The notes under the pieces are model-generated. The model worked only from the letters and a program-made list of their open reading frames with translations, had not been told where the DNA came from and made no database searches. Positions 21,421 through 35,104 of a stretch of 64,000 nt of DNA are shown piece after piece. A program made the position numbers and the translations under genes. Numbering within the stretch: position 1 is the first letter of the stretch; every line of letters begins with the position of its first letter. Source of the DNA: Ricinus communis. Lineage: Eukaryota; Streptophyta; Magnoliopsida; Malpighiales; Euphorbiaceae. The stretch lies in NCBI RefSeq assembly GCF_019578655.1, contig NC_063263.1, forward strand, positions 9,423,001 to 9,487,000, in the 5' to 3' direction.

Positions 21421-24400
21421 GAAGATGCATGGTTCCTTGATTTAGGCTGTTCAAATCACATGTGCGGTGACCGAGCTATGTTCAGTCAACTTGATGAAGG
21501 ATTTCAGCATTCGGTGAAACTTGGGAATAACACAAAGATGAATGTGATGGGAAAAGGAAGTGTGAATCTATTACTAAATGGAGTCAGTCATGTTGTCACT
21601 AAAGTATATTATATTCTTAAGTTAAGAAATAATCTTTTAAGCATAGGGCAGTTGTAGGAAAGAGGCATGGCTATTCTAATCAAAGAAGGAATGTGCAAGA
21701 TTTTTCATCTAGAGAGGGGCCTGATTATTCAAACCAATATGAGCACCAATAGGATGTTTATCTTACTAACTCAGTCACAAGCTTCTTCTCCAACGCAAGT
21801 TGGTCAATGCTTTCACACAAAAGCTGAGAACTTAACTCATCTTTGGCACAGAAGATATGGGCACCTAAGCTACAAAGGTTTGAGAACCTTGCTGAATAAA
21901 GAGATGGTACATGGACTTCCTCAACTCTCAACATCAAGTGTGACATGCATTGACTGTATCAATGGGAAAAAACATTGTGATCCTATTTCAAAGAAGAGTA
22001 ATTGGAGGGCATCTCAGAAATTGGAACTCATTCATATGGATATTTGCGGCCCGATCATTCCTACTTCTAATAGCAATAAGAGGTACATCTTGTTATTTAT
22101 TGATGACTATAGTAGAAAAGCTTGGGTGTATTTTTTCACAGAAAAATCAGGGGCTTTTAATTCTTTTAAATGTTTTAAGACCATGGTTGAAAAGGAAACA
22201 GGGCTATTTATCAAGTGTCTACGCACTGATAGAGGAGGCGAATCCAATTCAAAAAAGTTCAATGAATTCTACACATAAAGTGGAGTAAAGAGACAACTGA
22301 CCACCGCTTATACGCCACAGCAAAACGGCGTGGCTGAACGGAAGAATAGGACCATAATGAACATGGTCCGATCGATATTGTCTAACAAAAGCATTCCCAA
22401 AACCTTTTGGCCAGAAGCAGTAAAGTGGACTAACTATGTCCTAAACAGGTGTCCAACATTGGCGGTTAAAGACGTCACACTAGAGGAGGCTTGGAGTGGA
22501 TTGAAGCCATCAGTAGAATATTTTCGAGTTTTCGGCTGCATGGTACATGTCCATGTTCCGGAAACAGGGAGGACAAAACTTGATAATAGAAGCATTACTT
22601 GTGTGCTATTAGGGGTTAGTGAGGAATCAAAAAGTTACAGATTATTTGATCCTGTTGCTAAGAGAGTCACTGTGAGTAAAGATGTCATTTTTAAACAAGG
22701 AAAACAATGGGATTGGGATGAGAGTCTTCAAAAACACATTGTAGTAGATCTAGAGTGGAGTGAGAGTGAAGAAGGTGTGAGTGAAAATGAGAATAGAATT
22801 AGTACTGATGAAGAAGTTAGTGATGAGAAAATTAGAAGAGAGGAAGCTAACTCTAGTGAGGGTGAAGAGAGGGTAAGAAGACCACCTGGTTGGATGAGTG
22901 ATTATGTTAGTGGTGAGGGCCTATCTGAAGATGAGATTCATATAGCTCAAGTGGTATCAAATGACCCATTATACTTTGAGCAAGCGGTGAAAAGTGAAAA
23001 TTGGAGGATGGCCATAGACAATGAAATCAAATCTATCGAGAAGAACAAAACGTTGACTCTTACTGAGCTGCCAGCCGGAGCAAGAAAAATTGGTGTAAAG
23101 TGGGTTTACAAAATAAAATACAATGAACATGGAAAGATTGACAAGCACAAGGCACGTTTGGTTGCGAAAGGGTACTCCCAGCAACAAGGAGTAGACTACA
23201 CATAAGTTTTTGCACTAGTAGCAAGGATGGATCCAGAGAGGATGATCATTGCTCTAGCCGCACAGAAGGATTGGAATATTTTTCAATTGGATGTTAAGTC
23301 ATCTTTTCTCTATGGTGAACTTAGTGAAGATGTTTATATGGAACAGCCAAGAGGATATAAAAAAAGGGGCAGTGAGCATCTGGTTTATAAATTACACAAA
23401 GCTTTGTACGGATTAAAACAAGCTCCATGAGCTTGGTTTAGTCGAATTGAAGCACACTTCAGCAAAGAAGGTTTCCAAAGGTGCGATAGCAAGTAGACAT
23501 TATTCACAAAGAAAAACAGGGAAGGAAAAATTATCATTGTAAGTGTTTACATTGATAATTTAATTTTTACTGGTGATGATGAAGTTATGATGTCTGAATT
23601 TAAAAACTCTATGTTGAGAGAGTTCGATATGACTGATTTAGGAAGATGAGATTTTTTCATGGAATTGAGGTGTTACAAAAATCTGATGGCATTTTTTTAT
23701 ATGCCAAAGAAATTATACCATAGAAATTTTGGAAAAGTTTGGCATGAATGATAGTAATTCGGTAGGGAGTCCAATTTTTCTAGGTTTTAAAGTAAGCAAG
23801 GATGAAGATGGAATTTCTATTAATGAAACTTATTACAAGCAACTAGTTGGGAGTTTGATGTATCTCACTACCACGAGGCCTGACATGATGTTTGTCACTT
23901 GTCTCATAAGTAGATATATGGCAAAACCAAAGGAGATTCATCTACAAGCAGCTAAGAGAATGCTTCGATATTTAAAAGGGACTGTAAACTATGGAATTCA
24001 TTACAAGAAAGAAGGAGAAGGTGAATTGTTAGTATTTACAAATAGTGACTATGCTGGAGATATGGAGGACAGGAAGAGTATATCCGGATATGTGTTTTTG
24101 ATGAGTTCAGGTGTTGTTTCATGGTGTTCAAAAAAGCAGCCAATTGTAACCTTATCCACCACAGCTGCAGTTTGTGCTTGTCAAGGAATTTGGATGAAAA
24201 GAATCTTAAAAGAGCTGGGATATTCTAAAGAAGGTTGTATTACTGTGATGTGCGACAACAGTTTAACCATCAAGCTGTCAAAAATTCCTGTTATACATGG
24301 TCGTAGTGAACATATTAACGTGAGATTTCATTTCTTAAGGAATCTTACTAAGGATGGTGCACTTGAATTAGTTTATTGTGGCAGTCAAGATCAGGTGACT

Positions 24401-24487
24401 GACATAATGACTAAACCATTGAAGATTGAAGTTTTTCAGAAGCTTCGAACAATGTTGGGTGTTTGCGAAATTTCAAGCATAAATTAA
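21421..24487 (+). pseudogene. Degenerate copia pol (protease, integrase, RT, RNase H)
   Basis: Order: protease site at 21439 (D-L-G where D-S-G is required), pre-integrase zinc domain near 21840, integrase core with the FIDDY motif near 22100, reverse transcriptase from about 22960, and RNase H with a DIMTKP motif near the end. Stops interrupt it at 22276, 23203, 23428 and 23494, and the frame shifts near 23648 and 23715. The RT active site reads YIDN in place of Y-x-D-D (23548-23559). The protease and RT changes and the TGA at 23428 are each explained by a single C-to-T or G-to-A transition. The element is dead by itself. Confidence 0.9.
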
Positions 24488-24507
24488 TTGCTTAAACAAC
24501 ATTTAGT

Positions 24508-24520
24508 TTAAGGGAGGGAA
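24508..24520 (+). other. Polypurine tract of the copia element
   Basis: The purine-rich run aagggagggaa immediately precedes the 3' LTR. This is the position where plus-strand DNA synthesis is primed. Confidence 0.85.
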
Positions 24521-24777
24521 TGAAGGAGTTTTATTGCAGATTTTATTATTAGAATAAAGTCCTATTCTTTAAGGACACTTAATTGTATTTGACGTATTCC
24601 ATGCTTCTGTTACCACTTAGCTATGTTTTGCTAAAGTGGGATGTTTTCATATTTTCTGTTAAGATTATATTTTGTGCGGCTATATAAGCCAACATTATTA
24701 TCAATAAAATTCAAGTCATTGAAATCCGGCTTGTTGTGTACTTGTTCTTTTCTCATATCATATCAAAATTCTCAACA
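24521..24777 (+). repeat. 3' LTR of the copia element
   Basis: Same length and ends as the 5' LTR (TGAAGGAG...TCAACA). Differences are mostly transitions. The TATATAA and polyadenylation-like signals are retained. Confidence 0.95.
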
Positions 24778-27700
24778 TAAATATTAATTTTTTTTATTTT
24801 TTATCAAATTTACAGTATTTTTATTTTTTATTTATTGTGCTAAAATATCAAAAATATTTTTTTTGACTTTTTTCAAAATTACGGTTTCGATTATTTTTTA
24901 ATTTTTTTAATTTTTTAATAAGACAACCAAAAAAATAACTGAAAAATAACTAAAACAACAATTAAAACATAATCACATTAAAAACATTAAAAAATAATTT
25001 TTTTTAATTTTAATATATTTTTAAAAAATTCTTATTTTGTACTCAAGATTACATCCTCATAAATAATTAATAAAATTTTGATGAAAAAAGTCAAACTCAC
25101 AATATTGTCAGTTTCTTATAAAATTTAATAAATTCATATAAACAATTAGTAGTAAAAAATGCCCAATTACGTAAATTTTGACCTCCAAAAATTTTTAATA
25201 CTCCTTAATTTAGATGCCAAGTAAGAATTTATAGTATAATAAGATGTTCATTTTCTCAAGTTTTTCATCAAAGGTGAAAAGTCCCTTGTAATTAGAAGTA
25301 TAAATTACTTTTAAACTACTATTCCCTTCAATTTCATATTAATTATTTTTTTAAATAAAAAATCTAATTATTTGTCACATTTACATATTCAATGTAATAT
25401 TAATTTTTTTCTCTATTTTATCATTATGTTGAAATAGATGTAATAAATTTTACAATATCTATAAAAAAAGTAATTTAGTATAATTAAGCATATTGAATGC
25501 TATATTAATCCAAATAAACTATTAAAAATGACAATTAGTAGGAATTGAAGGAATATTGTTGAATAAAAAAATTTAATTCCTAATAACTGCATTTTTAGGA
25601 TTTGACTGTCTCTATAATAATAAATAAATTACTATTATCATATACTTCTGAATGTTATGAATAAAATAATATAATTTTATTTAATAATAAAATTTTAATA
25701 ATTTATGCATATCAAATAAATAATATTATTTATTTTCAAAAATATTTATTTATTTCTATAATATAAAAATAAAAATGAATAATAATGTAGTGAGAGATAT
25801 TTAATCTTCGCTTCCGAAAAATTTAATATATTCAATTTAATATATCTTAATAGTTACTATAGTTGTACTTGTTTTGGAAGGAATGGGTGTTAATATCAAA
25901 TATAAAAATAAATATTAAATATCAAAAATATATATATAATACTTTATTTTTAGTAATTATTAATTTTATTGCAGATTAGTATATTAAAATTTTAAGAAAA
26001 GTATGTTTTATATATTAATTTTACAAACGTTTTTTTGATGAATTTGATTTTCCAATATTATGAATGAATAACGAGCAAATTAAGAAAAAGAGAAAGAAAA
26101 TAGATAAAAAAAATTGTGTTTAGTAAATTAAAAAAATTTAAAAGAAAGGAAATTGAAAAAAAATTATTCTCATTCATTCCTCTTGTAGAAGTCAAAATTA
26201 ATTATATTCCGGCTTGAAATATAAAAAATTTAAATTCGTTAAAAAAATTAAAATCTAATTAGTTATTTTTTGTTTCTATTATTATAATAAAATATTTAAA
26301 ATTAATTCTTCTTTTTTTAATAATTATTTTTATATAACTAAATATAATATGGTAAATATTTTTTTTATTTTTTTTTCCTTTGAAATACTTTTTCCTCCTT
26401 TCTTATCTTCATTGTCATATGTTTGTAATGTCAGATTTAAGTTGTTTTATTTTATTCACTTTGCTATAAAAAAAATAATATTTACTGTTTTACTCTCATA
26501 AAAAAAATTTAATATTCTATAACAAAGCAATTATATAATTTTTTTAAAAAGTAATAATTATTTATTTATTAAAATTTAACTAATGTAAATTAATAAAAGG
26601 AAAAGATATCATCATGATTTCAAGGATAATGGTTCAAAGTGAAAGACGAGATTTTTGATAAATAATTTAAAGAATAAAAGAGAGAAAAAGAAGTAACTGA
26701 AGTTTATAGACAAACGATTCTTATTGTTCTTACTATATCTATACTTCTTGACATATCTATCTTGATTTAAAAGGAATATACTATCAGTGTCCGCTTCTAT
26801 TTTTATTGGTTGAAATTCATAAAATTTATAAAATTTATTTATAATCTAAAAATTTATATATTTTAAATAAAGTAAAAATTAATTTAAAATTTTACATAAT
26901 TAAATTAGATTTTAAAAAAATAAATAAAAAATTTAAATGAATTTCACACTAGTAAATCAATATATTCTATAACACCAAAATATCAATTTCAACTTTATAA
27001 TTTTTATTTTATATTATTCTAATCTTAATATTTATTTTCAAACGAAATAAATCTTTTATAAATTTTAATCAAATACAGACTTATTACTCATTTTTGAATT
27101 ATATACTTAGTATATCTATATCTAAAAAATGAGCTAGAATTTATATTTTATACACTTAATATATCTATATCTAAATAATGAGCTAGAATTTATATTCATA
27201 ATATGGAAAACTTAATTTGCTTGACCTAACCTGTTATAGGTGCTATTATTTAAACTTACATGGATTTTTTTTTTCTTATGATTGTCAAATGGATATATAT
27301 ATATTTGGTGTTCTATTTATGCATTAAATTGATAACCATTTAACGCATATCTATTAGATTTAATTAGTAAAATATATTTAATTATTTAATATCAAAATAT
27401 AAAATATAAAATACTTATATATTTATATATATATATATATATATTATACATCACTTTTTATTAATTTTACTATATATACCAAATCTAAATAAAAAAATTC
27501 TAATTTGACTTTGCACACCAAATTAAATAAGTCTTTTTTATTTTTTAGATCATTTTATTAACGTGAAATTACATTATTAGCTTTAATAAAAATTAATTTT
27601 TAAATTAAATCTAGAAAATAAATAATAATCATTACTAATGATATTAAAAAAATAAAAAATTTAATATATTAATATTATTTATATTATTTTATTATCTAAC

Positions 27701-27949
27701 AAAAAATGACCTCATTTTATTTTTGAAAATAAATTGATTTAAAATATTAAAATTTTAGATTAAAACAATTTAAAAAAATAAAATAAAATGGCATATAATA
27801 GAATATTATAAAGTACATATATCATTAAAAAAATATAAAATAAAAATAAAAGATCAGCTCAAACTAAATTTAAACTAGATTAGTTATTTTATTTGCAAAA
27901 TTTATCTTGTTTTTAATCCGATTCAATTTCTCAAGCACGTGTCCAATTC

Positions 27950-28510
27950 TGATAAAAAAATAAACAAATAAATCAACGGCACGCCTTACGTTACGTCACA
28001 CTTCTAAAAATCAAACAAACCACAACAACACAAGGCAATCATTCAATCACTCTACTCTTAACTCCGTCACATGCCGAACACGTGTGGTGGACCCCAACCA
28101 AGAAGTGGTTTCTTTTTCTTTTTTTAGGATCGGCGCAGTCTACACCGTTAGATGAACTGAATTCCCGACAGAGAATCTCTCTCTGCAAGCCGTTGGATTG
28201 GCATAACAGAAGACGACGCGTGTGATTGCACTTTTTTATTTAAGGAAAAAAAAAGGATTTTATAGAATTTTGAGAAAAGCTGACTCACCACAAAACGACA
28301 GGAGAGAAGTGTAAGAAATGAAATAATATAAAGGCGAGAGGTGAATTCGAATTGTTTAAGGGAATCATTACTATGCTGATATGAGTTGCTATGTGGGGTC
28401 CTCTATGTTGTGGGACCCACAAAATCATGACAAATGATGGTGACGTTAACGCTGTTAGAGGGACACCTGGCCTATGTATTCGTTTCTGATTGGATATTTT
28501 TAATTTTCAA
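27950..28510. promoter_or_regulatory. Promoter-like island rich in bZIP- and TCP-type motifs
   Basis: The composition rises sharply above the AT background. Motifs seen: tacgtcac at about 27994, a perfect G-box/ABRE acacgtgt (28078-28085), gtgacgtta near 28440, three GTGG(G)NCC-type TCP-like sites (28087, 28393, 28410), and the words accgttagat and gccgttggattgg that recur in plant promoters. No coding frame follows on either strand within the window's open frames. It could be a distal element of the FLZ gene 5 kb downstream or the remnant of a lost gene. Confidence 0.35.
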
Positions 28511-31500
28511 GTTTTTTGTTTATATAGTTTTCTTTTTTTCAGAAATACTCTATTATTATCTTTCAGGATATGCATCGATTTTAAATGTTACCAAGGTGCA
28601 ACCGAAGTGAAAAGTATATTATTAACGGGATAGTAGAATAAAAATTATTTCTGATTTTATTCTATTTATACAATTATTAAATAAAAAAATTATTAGCAAT
28701 CTGTTATAAAAATAAATATTTTAAAGTTTACAAAAGATTTCAATTTAATTAATCATTAATAATAACTGATAATTTTAAGTTTAAAATTAAATAATTTTTA
28801 AAATTATTATATTACGGTGAAAAAATTATTGTCCTAATAAAATAGATTTAATAATGAAATGACATTAAAAGTTATTTAATTTTATATTTATACTTTCAAA
28901 TAAAAATTGTATAATAATAATTTAGATTTTTATATATTCCAAAATAAGAGGTAGTTACTTTTAAAATGAGCCGTTATCATATACTTTTTTTATTTACAAC
29001 CAAGCATAAAAGATTAGTATTGCATGGTGTTTTTTTTATACTTCTTTCGCATCATTTGATTAAAATTTTTTATGCATTTAATATAGAATATATGGACTAA
29101 TATTTAATTTTATTCCTAAATTTTATCAATTTAATTTTTGACACTTTTTAACTCTTGCTTTTATTTATGATAAGTTTCAACTAAGGATGTTAATATTTAT
29201 TATTTCTATACATACTTTTATTAAATTTTCAAAGTATGAGTGAATTGAAATATAAGATTATATATATGATTACAATTAGAATTTGAGAGATATTATAAAT
29301 TAAAATAATAATTAAAAAATATCAAAAATTAAATTGATAAAATTTGAGAATGAAACTATGTACCCATGCATTCTGGCTACATAATAATAATTTCACTAAT
29401 ATTATTGTAATATTTAAATTGAGATATTTTCAATTTTTATAAGTAAAAATATTTATTAAATTTAATTATATGTTAAAACATTAAATATATCAATTAGATC
29501 AATTGTGAAACATAAACTTATCCAAAGTTTAAATTTGATATCTAATTTATATTCATCATAAATTGGAAGAAAGTTATCGAATATTAATCTTTTTGAGAGT
29601 ATTTAATTTAAAATTTGTACGCAGTTGGTAGTTATTTTTATTGAACAACTACATTAAACTGTTGGTAAGCTTTAAAAACTAGCAGTTGATAATTGATTTG
29701 GACATAATCAACTGTTGATCGTATTAGCTTTAATTTAGAGCTTTTATGTTTTATCGATTAATAACTGCTTTAGATTTTTTATTTATTTAGATAACATTAT
29801 CTCTATTAAAATTTATTTATAATAATTTACTTCAAATTAATCACATAAAATTAATTTTTTATAATTCATAATAAATCATTATTTAAAATATTGTGTTTAA
29901 TAGTTAAATAATTATAATATCTATGATTATTATATTTTAAATTAGAAATTTTTTATTAGTATAATTTAAATTGTAATCTCTACTTTAATTTATATTATTA
30001 AAATAAAATAATAAAATAGTCATTCAATATATTAAAGATAAATCATATCATTAATATATAAAATTTTATTAAATGGTTTAACTTATTAACTACTGGCTAC
30101 CTCTTATTAGTCATTAACTATAAACTATTTATCACGAGGTACTAAGTCATTTACTATACATTTTCTTTGCCAATTTTTATACTGATAAAATATATCATGA
30201 AAATAGCCAACTTCACTATCTTCTAATTGGAAAATTGTTCATAGCAACAAGATGAGGCTAACACACCAGGATGAGGATGGGATTGAATCTCCTCCACGAT
30301 TCCCGCCCCAACTTTTACAAGAAGTAATTTCTATTATAATATATATATTTTATATTTATAAATAAGGAGGTTGTAATTTGATGGAAACTTGAACATTAAA
30401 CTTATTTTTGATTTAATATTTAATTTTATTAGTGAAATGGTAATACCTATGAATAAAAATACATGATATATTGTATAGATAAAATTAAAAAGATAAAATA
30501 ATAATATTAAAAATAAATATAATTGGGATAATGCTTGTAATGATATTGAAATGTGTCTTTGTATTATTAAATTCACTAAAAATGTCTTTATCCAGTAAGC
30601 GTAATTACAAAACTAGTACAATTGGTCCAAATATTATTATGTAGAGTAATATTTTTTAGAATAAATTTACAAAATTTATAATTTATTAATAATATAAAAT
30701 TTTATATTTATTTATAAATATAAATAATTTTGAAGCAAAATTGTAAAGGAAAATCGGGGACTTGCTTATCTGCTAATAGATGTTTAATTTCATGCAAGAA
30801 ACAAGTAACATGTTGAGACTAGAAGTTCAAAATGCCAACAAAATCAGATTGTAAAATATCAATAAAATGACTTTGTAAAAAAAAAATTATCCGCTGCATT
30901 ACGGATTATATATATAAAAAACAAACAATTACATATATAAATTGAGTTGGAAACTAGGCAAATAATATTCATTTACTATGATAGAATCAAATGAATATTT
31001 TATGAATTTGAATGCTTCTAAATCATCTGCATTGGACTTATTATTATAACATAATTACACTTATAATGATATACAAGTGTTAATATTCAGTCTTATTAAT
31101 TTTTTTAGTTCAATTATATTTCTTATTAAAAATATTTATAAAAGTTATTTTAAAAATAAAATTTTAAATTAAAATTCTACTAATAAAATTTTTTAATTTC
31201 AAATATCATAATTATTTAACTATTAAGAAAAATTTAAAATAATAATTATTTATTTTAAAATATAAAAATTTAATTATATGAGATCAATTTAAAGTAAATT
31301 ATTATTAATAAGTTTTAATAAAAATAATACTTGTGTCTAAATAAATAAAAAATAAAGTTAGCTGTCTGATAATTTTTTTTTTAAACAAAGCTGATACGAT
31401 AAATAGTTGATTGTGACTAAATCAGGTATCAACTGTTGTTTCTTAAATCTTTACTAAACGTTTTAATATAGTTATTCAGTGATAAATAATTATCAACTGC

Positions 31501-33210
31501 ATTAAACCTCTGAACTAAACATCCTCTTAATGTAGTTCTTGATTATTTAGTTGGACTCTTTTCATAAATGAATCTAAGCATAAAGATTTTTTTTTCTTTT
31601 CCTTTTTATTTAAGTCACACAATATGTGATGGTACTTTATTTTGAATTTAAATATTTTAAGAGAATATAATTTTTTTATTAATAATATGAGATTACATGA
31701 ATTATAAATAAAATACATTCTTTCTAAAAAATTATTGTAATTTTATAAAAGCATGCTAGCCATATAACTCATTTATATATTTTTGTTATAACTAATATTA
31801 GTATTTTGAAGAATCGGTTTACTTCTTAAGTTATATAAATGATTATTATTTATTTATATGATCATACAAAAAGAATTTAATTGTCAGAAAATAAATGATG
31901 GTTTTTCATTTATTTAATATATATAATGATGAATATTATTGAATTTGATTATTTTATAAGAGAAATATACTTATATTCATAAAATTTATATCTTGAAGTT
32001 TAAAAGAAATACTTAGATATTATAAATAAATAATTATGTTTTGTTTTGTTTAAATAAAAATATTAAAAAAAATCTTTATCATTTTCATCCAATGATAATT
32101 CGTAAAATAAAACTCAGTTGGTGAGAAAGAAAAGAAAAGAAAAGAAAATTGGGCGTAGAAATTGGAACCAAAAGTTAACGCAACAGAATACATCGCCGTT
32201 AGGATTGAGACGTTTGGTCACTTTAAACAGACAAGTCCTCTTTTGTCTTTTAGTGCTGACTCCTTCTGGAAAAATAAAATTAATTTCTCCTTTTTTCTTT
32301 TAATAAAAATTTGACCTGCAAAATTCATTAATTACTCTTTGAAAAAGCTTTATCTTTTCGCACACAGAAAATCTATGGTATATAACACATGCACCATTAC
32401 TTGTGCACCCAAATGTAACACTAGTCAAATCAAAAACCGACCCACGAGTAAAAACAAAATCCACGTCTCCATTTAGGGAGATAATGAAATAATCCACGAG
32501 TCAAAAATATTTTTATTATTTATTTTTTAGTATATACGATAAATAAAATTATTTATTAGCAAGCTTATTACTTTAGTTATTAATTTAACAATATTTATAT
32601 TTTTAAATAATTAAAAATGCAAAGTTATAATATACTTTTGTTATTGTAAGATTATAAACTCTTACTAAAATATAAACAAATTAAACTTAAAATTCTTGAA
32701 CTCTAATATATTATATTCATCTAAAATAAAAATTTAAAACGGATCAAATAATTCATTCAGTCATAAATATTTAATAATTAAGTCATTGATTTATAATTTT
32801 TATCTTTAATTTATAATATAATTTTTACTATTTAACACCTGATTATTTCTGAAATGAGCTTTATAAATACCAAAATTTTCACCATTTTCGAATAATACAA
32901 TTACAATCTTCTAAATACTTATCTCAAACATAAAAATTTACTAAATTAAGCATAAACTTAGTCCATTATTATTTTTATTATTTTATAGGTCAAATGTAAA
33001 TCTTAAAAGTTTTTAATTGTATATTTAATTAATATATTAATCACTTATATTTTAAATTTATAAAATGATTTATATATATATATTTCACTTAAAAAAATAT
33101 ATTTTTTAATTTCTAAAATAGTTAATCTGAGTTGTTAGGTCTATATATACGATGAACAAGGACGACTGAAATTAATTTGATTTTATGAATTTACCGATGC
33201 CCTAGCGTGA

Positions 33211-33244
<34 letters not shown>
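33211..33244. repeat. (AT)n microsatellite
   Basis: An uninterrupted run of AT dinucleotides about 500 bp upstream of the FLZ transcription unit. Confidence 0.9.
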
Positions 33245-33249
<5 letters not shown>

Positions 33250-33689
33250 CCCAGAAAAGACAGGTGGTGAAAAGAAATCTTGGTTGTCATCCTACAAAAT
33301 TGAAAAATAAATGCTAAAGGTATTTCTCTAATACAGTGTATTTCCAGGGATCCGATTCTCATAATCTGTAGCCAGATTCGGGCCAGATTTCCATTGTATA
33401 GCTTTTTTTGGGTGTGAATGGTTTACATTTGAAAGAAAGCGGCCTTATCTTCACTGCAACAAAACAAAGGAATACGCATAGTTTAATACAATACTGCATA
33501 AAACACGTATTTTCTTGTTAATCATATTGACACTGATAGAGTGAGTATATATCAGAAGTATTACTGCTTCACTGCTCTGATTTTGATGCAAGAGAGAAGC
33601 TGATAAAGATAAAATTAGATTACATTAATAAAAGAATTAAAAAACAATAAACTAAAAGGAGAAATATATAGGTGGAGTTGTGCTTGTGC

Positions 33690-35104
33690 TTTGTCCATAT
33701 CAGTATATGGCCCTACTTGTATTTTTTGAGTTTCTTCTCTCTGGCTATTCTTTGAAGCTTTAACAGAGAAAACCCAGGTGGGTTTTGCATTTTTGCTATT
33801 TTATTTGGCTTCTTAGCTTGTCTTGATCCATTTGATGTTATAACTACTGAATATAATTAAAGTTTCAATCTTTGGCTTCTTTTTGATGTTTTTGTTTATG
33901 GGTATTCTTAAAGTTTCAATCTTTGTCGTGTTTTTGATGCTATAATTTTTTTTTCTTACTGTCTGATTATTTCAGTGGAATTTTCCGAGATTTTGAGGTT
34001 CTTTGTATGCATGCTGTGGATCTACCTGCTGTAAAGTATTGATCTGATATTGGTTTGAGCACCCTTTTGGGGAATTTTAGTGGTGAAGTAATCGAGATTC
34101 CTCGTCGGAGTCTGTCAGTCTTTTGTGTGCTTTACCTTTTGGCCATGATTGATTTTGATTTTCTTGTGATAATCTAAATCTCTCTGTCTTATAGCATTAA
34201 TGATGCATTTGATCCTGTTATTCAACGACATAACTTGTAGAAAGTTATCTGATATTGATTCATTGGGTAAGAATGTAAAGCTGCTCCTTTGCTGTTTGTC
34301 TTTAGACCTATCAGTTGCTTCGTTCATGTTTTATGCAAGGGGCAAAAGAGCAGGGGAATTATTGCTTCCGTATCATATGGAGAATTATCCTCCTTGATCT
34401 TGAATAGGCCAAAATTTCCTTATTTCCAGATAGAAATTTGGATTAGTTCTTTGTATGTGAAGATATTTTACCAATATTCGTCAAGGCTTTGACTTAGATA
34501 ATTACTTTGACTTGCATAATTATTGAATAATCGTAAGTTCATGGCTTTCAAATTTTGATATTGAATATTTTGATAATTTTTATTATTGATTTGTGATTAA
34601 AATATCTTAATGCTCCAGTAGTCTCTCTCTTTTATGTTAGGCACTCATCGGATTCCTGGTCCCAAATTTAAGAAGTGGTTTTCTGGAAATTAAAGATCTT
34701 TTATTTTTGCTGATAATTCATCATATCATCTTGGGACCTTTATGGCTGTATAAGAAGACTTTCCATTCTTGTTACCTTGTTTTTAAATGCGGTACTCAGA
34801 AGTCATTCAAAGCTCATGAATGTCTCGAACCATTGTGACCAAAGATTTGTCATCACCGGGGCATTTTATAATATCTTATGTTCATTGATTAATCTCGTAT
34901 TTAAATGCTTTATTTCTCAAGTTGGTTGTCTATCGTTTTAGCACTTGTTCTATTGATTTTATGGCTTTCTACTTCTCTTTGATTTTATCAACTTTAACTA
35001 TTACAGCAAGAATTATCAGTTTGTGTTTCAAGCACTGAGAGGTTCTTAATGATGGTTACAGGGAGAAGCAGATTACTATAGAAGAGGCATGCTTATTCGG
35101 TCTA
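33690..35104 (+). other. FLZ gene 5' leader, probably with a 1.3 kb intron
   Basis: A pyrimidine-rich leader (ttcttctctctggc near 33732) is followed by a donor-like AACCCAG|GTGGGT at about 33776. Good acceptors lie at 35006 (TATTACAG) and 35061 (GGTTACAG). Open frames at 34200-34492 would fall in the intron. Which acceptor is used decides the leader, but both retain the short upstream frame at 35089. Confidence 0.5.

Larger units (their letters stand above)
20227..24777 (+). mobile_element. Ty1/copia LTR retrotransposon, degenerate but structurally complete
   Basis: Two 257-bp direct LTRs (TG...CA ends) flank a gag-pol interior of about 4 kb, with a tRNA-Met primer binding site and a polypurine tract in the right places. 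Domain order is gag, protease, integrase, reverse transcriptase, RNase H, which defines copia rather than gypsy. The 5-bp sequences flanking the element are aaaat and taaat, an imperfect target-site duplication. By hand count the LTRs differ at about 16 of 257 positions, so the insertion is not recent. Many stops and frame breaks make it non-autonomous. Confidence 0.95.
24778..33690. other. 9 kb AT-rich gene-poor region
   Basis: Almost the whole stretch is A/T-rich low complexity with no open frame above about 80 codons and no recognisable protein. Exceptions are the island at about 27950-28510, described separately, and the last few hundred bases, which are the promoter region of the FLZ gene. 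It likely consists of old decayed transposons; I could not name any. Confidence 0.6.

Noticed and set aside
28385..28420. Hairpin from gtggggtcc and gggacccac
   Set aside because: The stem is about 9-10 bp with a mismatch and small loop; too short to call a microRNA precursor or terminator.
34200..34492. Overlapping 65- and 67-codon frames upstream of FLZ
   Set aside because: They lie in the inferred leader intron and show no protein family features.
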